Source: Mucilaginibacter_A sp041088075 (GTDB lineage Bacteria > Bacteroidota > Bacteroidia > Sphingobacteriales > Sphingobacteriaceae). From it: a stretch of DNA of 64,000 nt. Each line of letters begins with the position of its first letter. Positions within the stretch are counted from its first letter, which is position 1. The DNA lies in NCBI RefSeq assembly GCF_041088075.1, contig NZ_JBGCVY010000046.1, forward strand, positions 1 through 64,000, written 5' to 3'. The notes beneath the pieces are model-generated. The model did not search any database. It was not told where the DNA came from and saw only the letters and a program-made list of their open reading frames with translations. The position numbers and the translations under genes were made by a program. Below, one piece after another: positions 17,807-25,495 of the stretch.

Positions 17807-18541
17807 ATACAGCTTTTTAAGCGGCGGCAAGCCTTTTCCTTCCTTAAAACCCTGTGCCGATTTCTTAACATAATTGATCAAATCATAATCGTTCCAGGCA
17901 GAAAGCTGATCGAAACTTGGCCGGTAAGAATCCATAAACGGCTGGATTTGCTCTTCCTTCAAATCCGTAACTTGCTGAACCAAAGCTTTGTTAAAGCGTT
18001 TATCCACGTTGGTTTGCTCAATCTCATTCTTGGCAAATTCCTGGAAATGCTTGGCCTGACGTGGCGTTTTCCCAAAAAGTTCGTACAAACCTGTTATTGG
18101 ATTTGTAACCATCGAAAGTGCAGGCGGCTTACCGTTGTAAATACTTCCCTGCCCGCGATACTGCCGCAACGCTTCTTCCAGTTCCTGCTTTTTGGTTTGG
18201 CCAACCACGCGCACTTCGCTTAATTGAATGACCGGCGAAAGTTGCAGCATAACATCTTTTTCATCCACAACCGTAAAAATATATTCGGTATAATCTTTTT
18301 TGAAAACTTTTAAGGTATCGCCAACACTTGCTTTGATGCTGAACGCGCCCAAATCGTTGCTGGCAACCGTAATTTTCTTTTTTAAATTGAATATCAAGGC
18401 GTCAGAAACCCGTTGTGCGTTTTGCTTTTGGAACAAAACACCTTTCAGCACAAACTCCTGTTGAGCAAAAACAGCCGGACTTTGGCCGATGAAAGCAAGG
18501 ATCAACATCAGCTTAATTACAAAAAGGATTCGATTAAACAT
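17804..18541 (-). CDS. Secreted protein with carboxypeptidase-regulatory-like domain
   Basis: A 245-residue protein counted from the ATG at 18541 (MFNRILF); an in-frame start 24 bp upstream is also possible. It has a signal peptide ending near FAQQ, then a small beta-sandwich of the carboxypeptidase D regulatory-like type (VLKGVLFQKQNAQRVSDALI ... GAFSIKASVGDTLKV), then a helical Gln/Lys-rich C-terminal half. Such domains are common in Bacteroidota envelope proteins; no specific function can be assigned. The stop codon TAA is part of a dispersed motif copy. Confidence 0.75.
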   Translation of the reverse strand: MFNRILFVIKLMLILAFIGQSPAVFAQQEFVLKGVLFQKQNAQRVSDALIFNLKKKITVASNDLGAFSIKASVGDTLKVFKKDYTEYIFTVVDEKDVMLQLSPVIQLSEVRVVGQTKKQELEEALRQYRGQGSIYNGKPPALSMVTNPITGLYELFGKTPRQAKHFQEFAKNEIEQTNVDKRFNKALVQQVTDLKEEQIQPFMDSYRPSFDQLSAWNDYDLINYVKKSAQGFKEGKGLPPLKKLY

Positions 18542-18607
18542 TCCAACAAAAATACGAAAAAGCAAACGCGAAGCTGTTAAAGTATGTTAAGGTCAATTTT
18601 TTGCCGG

Positions 18608-18619
18608 TAAAAACAGTAT
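18608..18619 (+). repeat. Dispersed motif copy upstream of yicC
   Basis: CCGGTAAAAACAGTATCGGC, the ACAG variant, in the divergent region between the secreted protein gene and yicC, about 55 bp before the yicC -7 box. Confidence 0.7.
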
Positions 18620-18673
18620 CGGCAACTTTACAAGTGCGGTCAGCTTAAAACTTTAGCCGTACTGATAAATTTT

Positions 18674-18681
18674 TATCTTTG
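18674..18681 (+). promoter_or_regulatory. -7 promoter box of yicC
   Basis: TATCTTTG, a consensus TAnnTTTG element, ends three bases before the ATG at 18685, so the transcript is probably leaderless or nearly so. Confidence 0.7.
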
Positions 18682-18684
18682 CAA

Positions 18685-19560
18685 ATGATTAAATCCATGA
18701 CCGGTTTTGGCATCAGCAGCCAGGATTTGGGAAACGTAAAATACACAGTCGAAATAAAATCCCTCAACAGTAAATTCCTCGAACTGTCTATTAAATTGCC
18801 CCGCACTTTTGCCGAAAAAGAATTTGAACTGCGCAACGAATGCAGCCGTTTGATTGACCGCGGCAAAGTAAACCTCAGCTTTAATGTTGAGCAAAATGAA
18901 GTAAAAACTGCGGTCGCAAGCATTGATGTGGTTTTGCTCCAACAATATTTACAACAGCTAAAAGAAGTAAGCAGCCAGCTAAACGAGCCAACCTCTAACC
19001 TACTACAACTGGCTTTGGGTTTGCCCGATGTGGTAAAATTCACGGAAGAAAAAGCTTCGGAAGACGAGTGGAAAACCGTAAAACAGGTTTTTAACAAAGC
19101 GGTGGAAGCCTTTCAGCAATTCAGGTCGGACGAAGGGAACATGCTGGAAAACGATTTGAAACTGCGCATCAGCAACATTCTCGAAAACCTTGAAAAAGTT
19201 GAAGTTGAAGAACCAACACGGATTGTTACCATCAAAGAACGTTTAAACAGTTTTTTGGCCGAAGCTGTTGGCCGCGAAAACATTGATCAAAACCGTTTTG
19301 AGCAGGAATTGATTTATTACATTGATAAGCTGGACATCACCGAAGAAAAAATCAGGCTGAAAACGCATTGCGATTACTTTGTAGAAACGTTAAAAAGCGC
19401 CGATGCAAACGGTAAAAAATTAGGTTTTATTGCTCAGGAAATTGGCCGCGAGGTAAACACGCTGGGTTCAAAAGCGAACAACGCGATCATACAAAAATTG
19501 GTTGTTGGCATGAAAGAAGAACTGGAAAAGATAAAGGAACAATTGCTGAATGTGCTTTAG
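18685..19560 (+). CDS. yicC: YicC/YloC family endoribonuclease
   Basis: A 291-residue protein of the YicC family, known for endoribonuclease activity in E. coli and B. subtilis members. Conserved features are the N-terminal IKSMTGFGIS and the C-terminal KKLGFIAQEIGREVNTLGSK. The start is the ATG at 18685, with a -7 box immediately upstream, rather than the TTG two codons earlier. It heads yicC-gmk-nadD, a common Bacteroidota order. Confidence 0.92.
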   Translation: MIKSMTGFGISSQDLGNVKYTVEIKSLNSKFLELSIKLPRTFAEKEFELRNECSRLIDRGKVNLSFNVEQNEVKTAVASIDVVLLQQYLQQLKEVSSQLNEPTSNLLQLALGLPDVVKFTEEKASEDEWKTVKQVFNKAVEAFQQFRSDEGNMLENDLKLRISNILENLEKVEVEEPTRIVTIKERLNSFLAEAVGRENIDQNRFEQELIYYIDKLDITEEKIRLKTHCDYFVETLKSADANGKKLGFIAQEIGREVNTLGSKANNAIIQKLVVGMKEELEKIKEQLLNVL

Positions 19561-19562
19561 TT

Positions 19563-19608
19563 AATGGTTCATGGTTTATGGATCATAGCAGCTTCCATGA
19601 ACCATAAA
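19563..19608. repeat. Imperfect palindrome between yicC and gmk
   Basis: ATGGTTCATGGTTTATGG is mirrored by CCATGAACCATAAAC (core arms GGTTCATGG / CCATGAACC). The same words occur in a perfect 42-bp palindrome at 21341. It lies inside an apparent operon, so it may adjust readthrough or RNA stability. Confidence 0.7.
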
Positions 19609-19631
19609 CTATCAACCATAAACCAAAACCT

Positions 19632-20204
19632 ATGAACCAAAACGGCAAACTCATCATATTTTCTGCGCCTTCCGGAGCTGGTAAAACCACCATTGTGCAT
19701 CATTTGCTGAGCAAATTTGATAGTTTGGAGTTTTCCATTTCGGCCACTACGCGCAAACCGCGCGGCGACGAACAGCACGGAAAAGATTATTATTTCATCT
19801 CGCAAACCGAGTTTTTGCACCGTATTGCACAGAAAGAATTTGTAGAGTTTGAAGAGGTTTACTCGGGCACATTTTACGGCACTTTGCGTAAAGAAATAGA
19901 ACGGATTTGGAACCAGGGCAAACACGTTATTTTTGATATTGATGTAGTTGGCGGTCTGCATTTGAAGCGGAAATACGACGGAAAAGCGCTGGCTATTTTT
20001 GTGCAACCACCGTCATTAGAGGTTTTGATTGAACGTTTAAGCGGACGCGGGACCGACAGCGAAGAAAAGCTACTGGAGCGTTATGCCAAAGCCGAAAAAG
20101 AATTGAATTTCGCACCGCAGTTTGATGTGATCCTGAAAAACTACGATCTGGAAACGGCCTGCCAGGAAGCTAAGGATTTAGTTTCTGATTTTATTGGCCG
20201 ATAA
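19632..20204 (+). CDS. gmk: Guanylate kinase
   Basis: Phosphorylates GMP to GDP with ATP. The 190-residue protein has the P-loop SAPSGAGKTT at residue 10, the GMP-binding segment SISATTRKPRGDEQHGKDYYF, and IFDIDVVGGL. Second gene of yicC-gmk-nadD. Confidence 0.97.
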   Translation: MNQNGKLIIFSAPSGAGKTTIVHHLLSKFDSLEFSISATTRKPRGDEQHGKDYYFISQTEFLHRIAQKEFVEFEEVYSGTFYGTLRKEIERIWNQGKHVIFDIDVVGGLHLKRKYDGKALAIFVQPPSLEVLIERLSGRGTDSEEKLLERYAKAEKELNFAPQFDVILKNYDLETACQEAKDLVSDFIGR

Positions 20205-20216
20205 CAATTTTTACTC

Positions 20217-20231
20217 GATAAAAGAAGCATG
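20217..20231 (+). repeat. Dispersed motif that contains the nadD start codon
   Basis: GATAAAAGAAGCATG: the last three bases are the ATG of nadD (20229-20231). The left arm CAATTTTTACTC precedes it, so a full long-form copy spans the gmk-nadD junction. Confidence 0.85.
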
Positions 20232-20801
20232 AAGATTGGTTTGTTTTTTGGCTCTTTTAACCCCATCCATACCGGCCATTTAATTATTGCCAGCTACATG
20301 GCCAACCACACGGATTTGGAAAAAGTCTGGCTGGTGGTTTCGCCGCACAACCCGCTCAAAAAAGCAAGCGATCTGATCAATACTTATGATCGTTTGGAAA
20401 TGGCAAAATTAGCAACTGAAAACTCCGATAAAATAGAAGTGAGCGATATTGAACTGAAACTGCCGCGGCCGTCTTACACTATTGATACGCTCATTCATCT
20501 ACAGGAAAAATTCCCGCAACATCAATTTACATTGATTATGGGTTCTGATAATTTGAACTCACTGCAAAAGTGGAAGAACTACGAAATTTTGCTGCGCGAT
20601 TATCAAATCTATGTTTATCCGAGGCCCGGTTTTGAGGATACTGTTTTTAGCAACCATTTTTCGGTAACGATAACAGATACGCCGCTGATTGAAATTTCTT
20701 CCACTTTCATCCGAAAATCCATCGCCCAAAAAAAGAATGTGCAGTATTTTTTGCCGGACAACGTGCTGGAATTTATTGACAGTAAAAACTTGTACCGTTA
20801 A
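20229..20801 (+). CDS. nadD: Nicotinate-nucleotide adenylyltransferase
   Basis: Adenylates nicotinate mononucleotide in NAD synthesis. The 190-residue protein has GLFFGSFNPIHTGHLIIA at the N-terminus with the HxGH nucleotidyl-transfer motif, SPHNPLKK, and ISSTFIRKSI near the C-terminus. The gmk stop is 24 bp upstream. Its ATG lies within a copy of the dispersed motif. Confidence 0.96.
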   Translation: MKIGLFFGSFNPIHTGHLIIASYMANHTDLEKVWLVVSPHNPLKKASDLINTYDRLEMAKLATENSDKIEVSDIELKLPRPSYTIDTLIHLQEKFPQHQFTLIMGSDNLNSLQKWKNYEILLRDYQIYVYPRPGFEDTVFSNHFSVTITDTPLIEISSTFIRKSIAQKKNVQYFLPDNVLEFIDSKNLYR

Positions 20802-20807
20802 TTTCGT

Positions 20808-20815
20808 TATCTTTA
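20808..20815 (+). promoter_or_regulatory. Candidate -7 box of the ParE-like module
   Basis: TATCTTTA, a near match to TAnnTTTG, 15 bp before the antitoxin ATG. Confidence 0.4.
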
Positions 20816-20830
20816 TAAAAAGAAAAACTT

Positions 20831-21019
20831 ATGGTGATTGCAAAAGAAAAAATACTTCATTTAATCAACCGTATGCCAGAGGAAATTGATGTTGACGAGG
20901 TAGTTGACCAAATAAAACTGACGGCTAAAATTGAACAGGCATTGGAAGAATCCAACAAAGGCTTAGGACAGAACTGGGAAGAATTTAAGAAAGAATGGCT
21001 AAGCGAAGAGGACTTGTAA
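20831..21019 (+). CDS. Small acidic protein, putative antitoxin
   Basis: A 62-residue, Glu/Asp-rich protein (KEKILHLINRMPEEIDVDEV ... FKKEWLSEEDL) immediately upstream of and overlapping a ParE/RelE-like toxin gene. It has no recognisable DNA-binding domain. Size, charge and position fit an antitoxin; the antitoxin role is inferred from context. Confidence 0.75.
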   Translation: MVIAKEKILHLINRMPEEIDVDEVVDQIKLTAKIEQALEESNKGLGQNWEEFKKEWLSEEDL

Positions 21020-21321
21020 ATATTGAAATTCTTCCTACCGCTAAAGCTGATTTGAACGATATTTACCAATATATCGCCAAAGAATCTGTGAAATACGCTA
21101 AAATTGAAAAACGGTTGATTATTGAAGCGATAGATCAACTTTATACTTTTCCCAATTCTGGCGCGCCTTTTAATTATAAAAATATTGAGGCTCGGAGATT
21201 AATATTTAGAAATTACATTATTATTTATCGCTATAAAACTAAGGATTTGCTTGAAGTACTCACCATCCATCACCAAGCCCGACTTTTATCCAACAATCCG
21301 GCTTTAAACGACGAGGAATAA
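20995..21321 (+). CDS. ParE/RelE-superfamily toxin
   Basis: A 108-residue protein with the ParE/RelE fold pattern: VNIEILPTAKADLNDIYQYI at the N-terminus, then EAIDQLYTFPNSGAPF, RLIFRNYIIIYRYKTKD and LTIHHQARL. ParE toxins act on gyrase and RelE toxins cleave mRNA; sequence alone does not separate the two here, although the pattern is nearer ParE. It overlaps the antitoxin gene by 25 bp, which implies coupled translation. Confidence 0.85.
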   Translation: MAKRRGLVNIEILPTAKADLNDIYQYIAKESVKYAKIEKRLIIEAIDQLYTFPNSGAPFNYKNIEARRLIFRNYIIIYRYKTKDLLEVLTIHHQARLLSNNPALNDEE

Positions 21322-21340
21322 GAAAAAAAGTTCATAGATT

Positions 21341-21382
21341 ATGGTTCATTGGTTATGGTAGCTACCATAACCAATGAACCAT
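21341..21382. repeat. Perfect 42-bp palindrome
   Basis: Twenty-one bases starting ATGGTTCATTGGTTATGGTA are followed immediately by their exact reverse complement, with no loop. It shares words with 19563-19608. It lies after the ParE-like toxin gene and 20 bp before the miaE -7 box, where it could form a cruciform or an RNA hairpin. Confidence 0.9.
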
Positions 21383-21401
21383 CAACTAAAACCCATTTCA
21401 C

Positions 21402-21409
21402 TATCTTTG
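21402..21409 (+). promoter_or_regulatory. -7 promoter box of miaE
   Basis: TATCTTTG ends four bases before the GTG start of miaE, suggesting a leaderless transcript. Confidence 0.65.
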
Positions 21410-21413
21410 CTTT

Positions 21414-22013
21414 GTGAGCGAGAAAACCATTTTAAAACTGCAATTGCCAACTGATCCGCAATGGGTTACCAATGTGGTGCAAAGCAACATTGAAGAAATT
21501 TTGACCGACCATGCTTTTTGCGAGCAAAAGGCTGCCAGCAACGCCATTACGTTGATCGTACAAAACCCGAATTTATCAGAATTGGTGCAGGAAATGGCGC
21601 AATTGGTGCAGGAAGAAATGGATCATTTTAAACGTGTGCACGACATTATTTTGCAACGCGGTTTTGTTTTAGGACGCGAACGGAAAGACAATTACGTAAA
21701 CGAACTGGCCAAATTTATCATCAAAGGCGGCGGACGGGAAGCACAGTTAATTGACCGTTTGTTGTTTTCGGCTATGATTGAAGCGCGCAGTTGCGAACGT
21801 TTTAAAGTGATGTCTGAACATATCCATGATGCCGAACTTTCTGCTTTTTACCATGAATTAATGGTGAGCGAAGCCGGGCATTATTCGATGTTTATCCGTT
21901 TGGCCAAAAAATATGCTTCGACAATTGATGTGGAAAGCCGATGGAAAACATTTTTGGAATACGAGGCGCAGGTGGTGCAGAATTATGGTAAAAGCGAAAC
22001 GATCCATGGTTAA
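21414..22013 (+). CDS. miaE: tRNA-(ms2io6A)-hydroxylase
   Basis: A diiron monooxygenase that hydroxylates the isopentenyl group of ms2i6A37 in tRNA. The 199-residue length is usual. Ferritin-like diiron ligand segments are visible: AFCEQKAAS, EEMDHFKRVH, IEARSCERF and SEAGHYSMFIR. It begins with GTG at 21414. Its substrate modification is made by MiaB, encoded at 43.6 kb in this window. A type-B inverted repeat follows (22025-22104). Confidence 0.93.
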   Translation: MSEKTILKLQLPTDPQWVTNVVQSNIEEILTDHAFCEQKAASNAITLIVQNPNLSELVQEMAQLVQEEMDHFKRVHDIILQRGFVLGRERKDNYVNELAKFIIKGGGREAQLIDRLLFSAMIEARSCERFKVMSEHIHDAELSAFYHELMVSEAGHYSMFIRLAKKYASTIDVESRWKTFLEYEAQVVQNYGKSETIHG

Positions 22014-22024
22014 AAAGTTGCGTT

Positions 22025-22127
22025 GTCATCCTGAACTTGATTCAGGATCCCTCTTCCACGGTTGCAACCTTTCTGATGGGATGCCGAAAAAATTTCGGCA
22101 TGACAAAAAGCGGCCATACTTCTTTTA
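22025..22127. repeat. GTCATCCTGAAC-family inverted repeat plus motif copy
   Basis: GTCATCCTGAACTTGATTC...GATCCC at 22025 is balanced by GGGATGCCGAAAAAATTTC...GCATGAC ending at 22104; a motif copy follows at 22116-22127 and supplies the stop codon of the monooxygenase gene. It lies between convergent genes and may serve as a terminator. Confidence 0.8.
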
Positions 22128-23741
22128 CGCATGTTTTTTTGGTGCCTTAATACACCCGGCAACTTGTTCCAAATATTGGTCAATCAAATCCACATGGATC
22201 GTATCGTTTAAATAACCAATGTACATGTCCGGCCGAACGATAACAGCTTTATGCTGGTCTTCCTTCAATTCAAAACAATCAAAAACAGCTTTATTTTTAG
22301 CAGAAAAAGGCAGGTAAAAAAAGTTTAATTGCTGCGGATAATGCTGCGTGATCCATCGCGCCAGGTTAAACAGATCATTTTCCTTTAGCTTACCCAAAGC
22401 GATAAAAGTAAAACCTGGTTTGCTGCACCAGGCGTGCAAATCGGTTTGCTGCTTTTTCTTTTCGTCAAAAATCTGGATGAATGGCAAACGGTCACCTGCT
22501 TTTACATTTTCAGCTTTACTGAAATTTAAGTTGATTTTGCTTTGGCGGTAATTAATCCCGGTTTGCGAAATCGTTTCAAAACCAAACTCCCGGAACTTTT
22601 CCTGCTTCCAAAAAAAGCGGATCAGATTTGGTAAGATGTTATTTCTAAAAAACCGGTTTAAAGTATTTTGAGCATTGATGAGGTTGAAAAAACGATCCGT
22701 GGTTTGCAGTAATCGTCGTGCAACCGGCATCCGTTCTTCGGCATAACTTTCTAAAATTGCTGGCTGCAGGTTTTGGTTGATTACGCCGGCCAGTTTCCAG
22801 GCCAAATTGTACGCATCCTGCAAACCGGTATTCATGCCTTGTCCGCCAACAGGCGAATGGATGTGCGCTGCATCGCCAATTAAAAAGCTTCTTTTATCGC
22901 TAAATTTTGCAGCCATGCGATGATGCAGCTTGTAAATCGAAAAAGCGTGGCATTTTTCTATCGCCACATTTTCGGGTAATGATCGAGTTAAATCTGATTT
23001 TATTTCTTCAAACTTAACCTCTTCCCGATCTGCAAATTGCTTGGGCAAAGTAGCCACCACACGGAAACGGTTAACGCCTTTCATCGGGAAAAAGCCGGTA
23101 AAAGCAGTATCGCCCAATCTTAAAGTAATTTGCTTTTCCTCAAAACACTGGTTCAGTTCGATGTCGGCTAAGTAAAACTTGTTGGCATAAGCATCTCCTT
23201 TAAATTCAATTTGTAGCTTTTTCCGAATGAAACTATGCGCACCGTCTGCACCAATCAACCAATCGCAAGTGATCATGCTTCTTTTATCATCACTTTTTAG
23301 GTGCGCCGTAATTTTATTTTCCTCCGTAGAAAAATCCGACAAACCCGTGTTCCAATAAACCGGACAACAATTTTGGGTAAGAAAATCCAGCAATATGCGT
23401 TCGTTTTTACTTTGTTCGAGCAGATGCACAAACGGAAAAGGCGTGGTATTTTGTCCGAGGTTTTGGAGCGAAAGTTTGACCAATTCTCCGTGATCGTTTT
23501 GGATGGAAACCGTTTCTGCCTGAATGCCTTCCTGCAAAGCACGATCAGCCAAACCCATTTGCCGGTAAATTTCCATAGAACGCGCTTGCACGGCCAAGGC
23601 CCGGGATTGATCTGTCAGCCCTTTTTTTATATCAATTATGATCGGTTGAACACCGTAACGCAGCAGTTGCGCAGCCATCATCAAACCGGAAGGCCCGGCA
23701 CCGACAATTAAAACAGGATAATGGCCTTGGGCAGGGATCAT
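22125..23741 (-). CDS. FAD-dependent aromatic-ring monooxygenase
   Basis: A 538-residue PheA/TfdB-type flavoprotein hydroxylase. It has the N-terminal dinucleotide-binding motif VLIVGAGPSGLMMAAQLL, the DG motif region DWLIGADGAHSFIRK, and the second FAD motif FLIGDAAHIHSPVGGQGMN. The C-terminal part (about residue 400 on) is the thioredoxin-like domain typical of this class. The substrate is unknown; the family includes phenol hydroxylases and polyketide-tailoring enzymes. Two motif-like stretches are embedded in the coding sequence (22886, encoding DKRSF; 23275, encoding DKRSM). Confidence 0.88.
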   Translation of the reverse strand: MIPAQGHYPVLIVGAGPSGLMMAAQLLRYGVQPIIIDIKKGLTDQSRALAVQARSMEIYRQMGLADRALQEGIQAETVSIQNDHGELVKLSLQNLGQNTTPFPFVHLLEQSKNERILLDFLTQNCCPVYWNTGLSDFSTEENKITAHLKSDDKRSMITCDWLIGADGAHSFIRKKLQIEFKGDAYANKFYLADIELNQCFEEKQITLRLGDTAFTGFFPMKGVNRFRVVATLPKQFADREEVKFEEIKSDLTRSLPENVAIEKCHAFSIYKLHHRMAAKFSDKRSFLIGDAAHIHSPVGGQGMNTGLQDAYNLAWKLAGVINQNLQPAILESYAEERMPVARRLLQTTDRFFNLINAQNTLNRFFRNNILPNLIRFFWKQEKFREFGFETISQTGINYRQSKINLNFSKAENVKAGDRLPFIQIFDEKKKQQTDLHAWCSKPGFTFIALGKLKENDLFNLARWITQHYPQQLNFFYLPFSAKNKAVFDCFELKEDQHKAVIVRPDMYIGYLNDTIHVDLIDQYLEQVAGCIKAPKKHA

Positions 23742-23789
23742 TTTTCAGAAACGAAGAAACCCGAAAATAGTTGGTTGCTTTTTCCACCA

Positions 23790-23801
23790 ATGCTTCTTTT
23801 A
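23790..23801 (-). repeat. Dispersed motif copy
   Basis: CAATGCTTCTTTTATCGG followed by CATAAAATC, between the monooxygenase and the RsmI-like gene (same strand). Confidence 0.8.
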
Positions 23802-23813
23802 TCGGCATAAAAT

Positions 23814-24524
23814 CTATAGCCGCTGCAACAAAAAAATCGTTGGTTTTTTATGCAGATCCAACGTTTGCTTGCGCCATTCGGCAATATCTTTGGTAGCAAT
23901 CATTTCATCGGTAGCCGTTAAATTACAGGCGATGCACAACAACGTTTTTGGATGCGCACTTTTCAATACTTCTTCCAGCAACTGGTTGTTGCGGTAAGGT
24001 GTTTCGATAAAAATCTGTGTTTGCTGGTAACGTTCGGAAAAGCCTTCCAACTCCTTGATTTTCCGGGAACGTTCGGCTTTGTCAATCGGCAAATAACCGT
24101 GAAAAGTAAAGCGTTGTCCATCAAAACCCGAAGCCATCAAAGCCAGCAAAATAGAACTTGGGCCAACTAACGGCACTACTTTTATGTTTCGCCGGTGCGC
24201 TTCGGCAACAATATCCGCTCCCGGATCGGCAACGCCTGGGCAACCGGCTTCGCTCATCAAACCCACATCTTTTCCGGCTTCCAACCCGCCAAAAAAATAC
24301 GACAAACTGCCGCCGCGCTGGTGTTTGCCGTAATCGTGCAGCGTTAAATCGGCTTGGGGCGTTTTCAAACCGGCTTCTTTTAAAAATTTGCGCGCGGTTT
24401 TTTCGTTTTCAACAATATATTCGTTGATATGGTTAATCTTTTCCTTCAAAAAAGGCGTAAAAGATTTTAAACCGGCCTCATCGGCCAGCGGTACAGGAAT
24501 TAAAAACAGGTTTCCTTTTTGCAT
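23814..24524 (-). CDS. RsmI-like SAM-dependent methyltransferase
   Basis: A 236-residue member of the tetrapyrrole methylase superfamily, closest in layout to RsmI (16S rRNA C1402 2'-O-methyltransferase). Visible features are GNLFLIPVPL, VGLMSEAGCPGVADPGADIV (SAM-site loop), VVPLVGPSSILLALMASGF, and RFTFHGYLPIDKAERSRKI followed by a conserved IFIETPYRNNQLLEEVL. Bacteroidota often carry a second RsmI-like gene of this type, so the rRNA role is not certain. Confidence 0.85.
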   Translation of the reverse strand: MQKGNLFLIPVPLADEAGLKSFTPFLKEKINHINEYIVENEKTARKFLKEAGLKTPQADLTLHDYGKHQRGGSLSYFFGGLEAGKDVGLMSEAGCPGVADPGADIVAEAHRRNIKVVPLVGPSSILLALMASGFDGQRFTFHGYLPIDKAERSRKIKELEGFSERYQQTQIFIETPYRNNQLLEEVLKSAHPKTLLCIACNLTATDEMIATKDIAEWRKQTLDLHKKPTIFLLQRL

Positions 24525-24576
24525 CGCTACAAAAGTGTGATTTTTTATCTAAATTTAATTTTAAAAGGAGCAATAA

Positions 24577-25293
24577 ATGAAGGCGTTAGGCATCAACTGG
24601 TTTATTGAAGGCTCGATTGATTTTGAGCACAAAAAGTACGTTTTGCTGGCTTATTTGCAGCACATCAACAAGCATTTCCGCAGCAGTCAGTTGTACCCGG
24701 ATTTAGGCGATCTAATATTTCATTACAATAACCTGCTGCATTTTAAAAACAACAAGGTTTTGATGCAGCAAAACTTTCCGCAGCGATTGACCAAAGCTGA
24801 TTTTGACGCCTTAAAACTGACATATGAAAAGATGGTGAAAGACGATTACGTGATGCAGGAAATCGAGCAGATCATCACTTACTCGTTAGAAAAAATGAAC
24901 CCGGCCTTGCAGCAAGGCAAAGAAATTTACGATTTCGTGGAGACGCGTTTGCTGATTGATTCGGTTGGCGTGATTCCGTTAGTTCCCGATTTTGGTTATT
25001 TGTTTATCCGCAACGGCGATGAAAAAGGTTTGCACGTTTACGAATACAGCATTAGTGTTTTTGAAGGGAAAGACGATAAATTCCGCGGCATCAACACTTC
25101 GTATATTGCCAATTACAGTTTGAGTTTTGTCCACACGCCCGAATCTATCAAGATTGATTTGATCAACAGCAGGAAGCAATTGCCCAACCCGGCCGTTTAC
25201 CAGGTGGCCTGCGATATTAATTTCCCGCTGGAACAAACTTTGCTGCCCGTTGCTAAAAGGAGTTTGGTGAAGTATATTAGTAAGGCGGCTTGA
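24577..25293 (+). CDS. Conserved hypothetical protein
   Basis: A 238-residue, soluble-looking protein without signal peptide or membrane segment; I do not recognise a domain. It begins MKALGINWFIEGSIDFEHKK and has a segment GKEIYDFVETRLLIDSVGVIPLVPDFGYLFIR divided by charged regions. The ATG is preceded by an AAAGGAG stretch, unusual in this genome. It diverges from the RsmI-like gene. The codon usage resembles core genes, so it is probably a lineage-conserved gene. Confidence 0.75.
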   Translation: MKALGINWFIEGSIDFEHKKYVLLAYLQHINKHFRSSQLYPDLGDLIFHYNNLLHFKNNKVLMQQNFPQRLTKADFDALKLTYEKMVKDDYVMQEIEQIITYSLEKMNPALQQGKEIYDFVETRLLIDSVGVIPLVPDFGYLFIRNGDEKGLHVYEYSISVFEGKDDKFRGINTSYIANYSLSFVHTPESIKIDLINSRKQLPNPAVYQVACDINFPLEQTLLPVAKRSLVKYISKAA

Positions 25294-25344
25294 GTAGGGT
25301 TGCCGGTTGTAAGTTGCGGGTTGCCGGTTTTGGGCTGAGTTGTG

Positions 25345-25459
25345 ATACTTCTTTTATCGGTATAAAATTGGTGGCGTTTTGTCATGCCGGAATTTTTTCG
25401 GCATCCCATCAAAAAGGTTAAACCTTGGAAGAGGGATCCTGAAACAAGTTCAGGATGAC
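25345..25459. repeat. Motif copy and GTCATGCCG-family inverted repeat
   Basis: Motif core 25345-25356 (ATACTTCTTTTATCGG, then TATAAAATTGG). From 25381 (GTCATGCCGGAATTTTTTC...) to 25459 (...CCTGAAACAAGTTCAGGATGAC) is an inverted composite repeat, the same family as 22025-22104 in opposite orientation. It lies between convergent genes. Confidence 0.8.
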
Positions 25460-25495
25460 AAAACGAACTGGCAACAGGCAACTCACACCCGGAAA

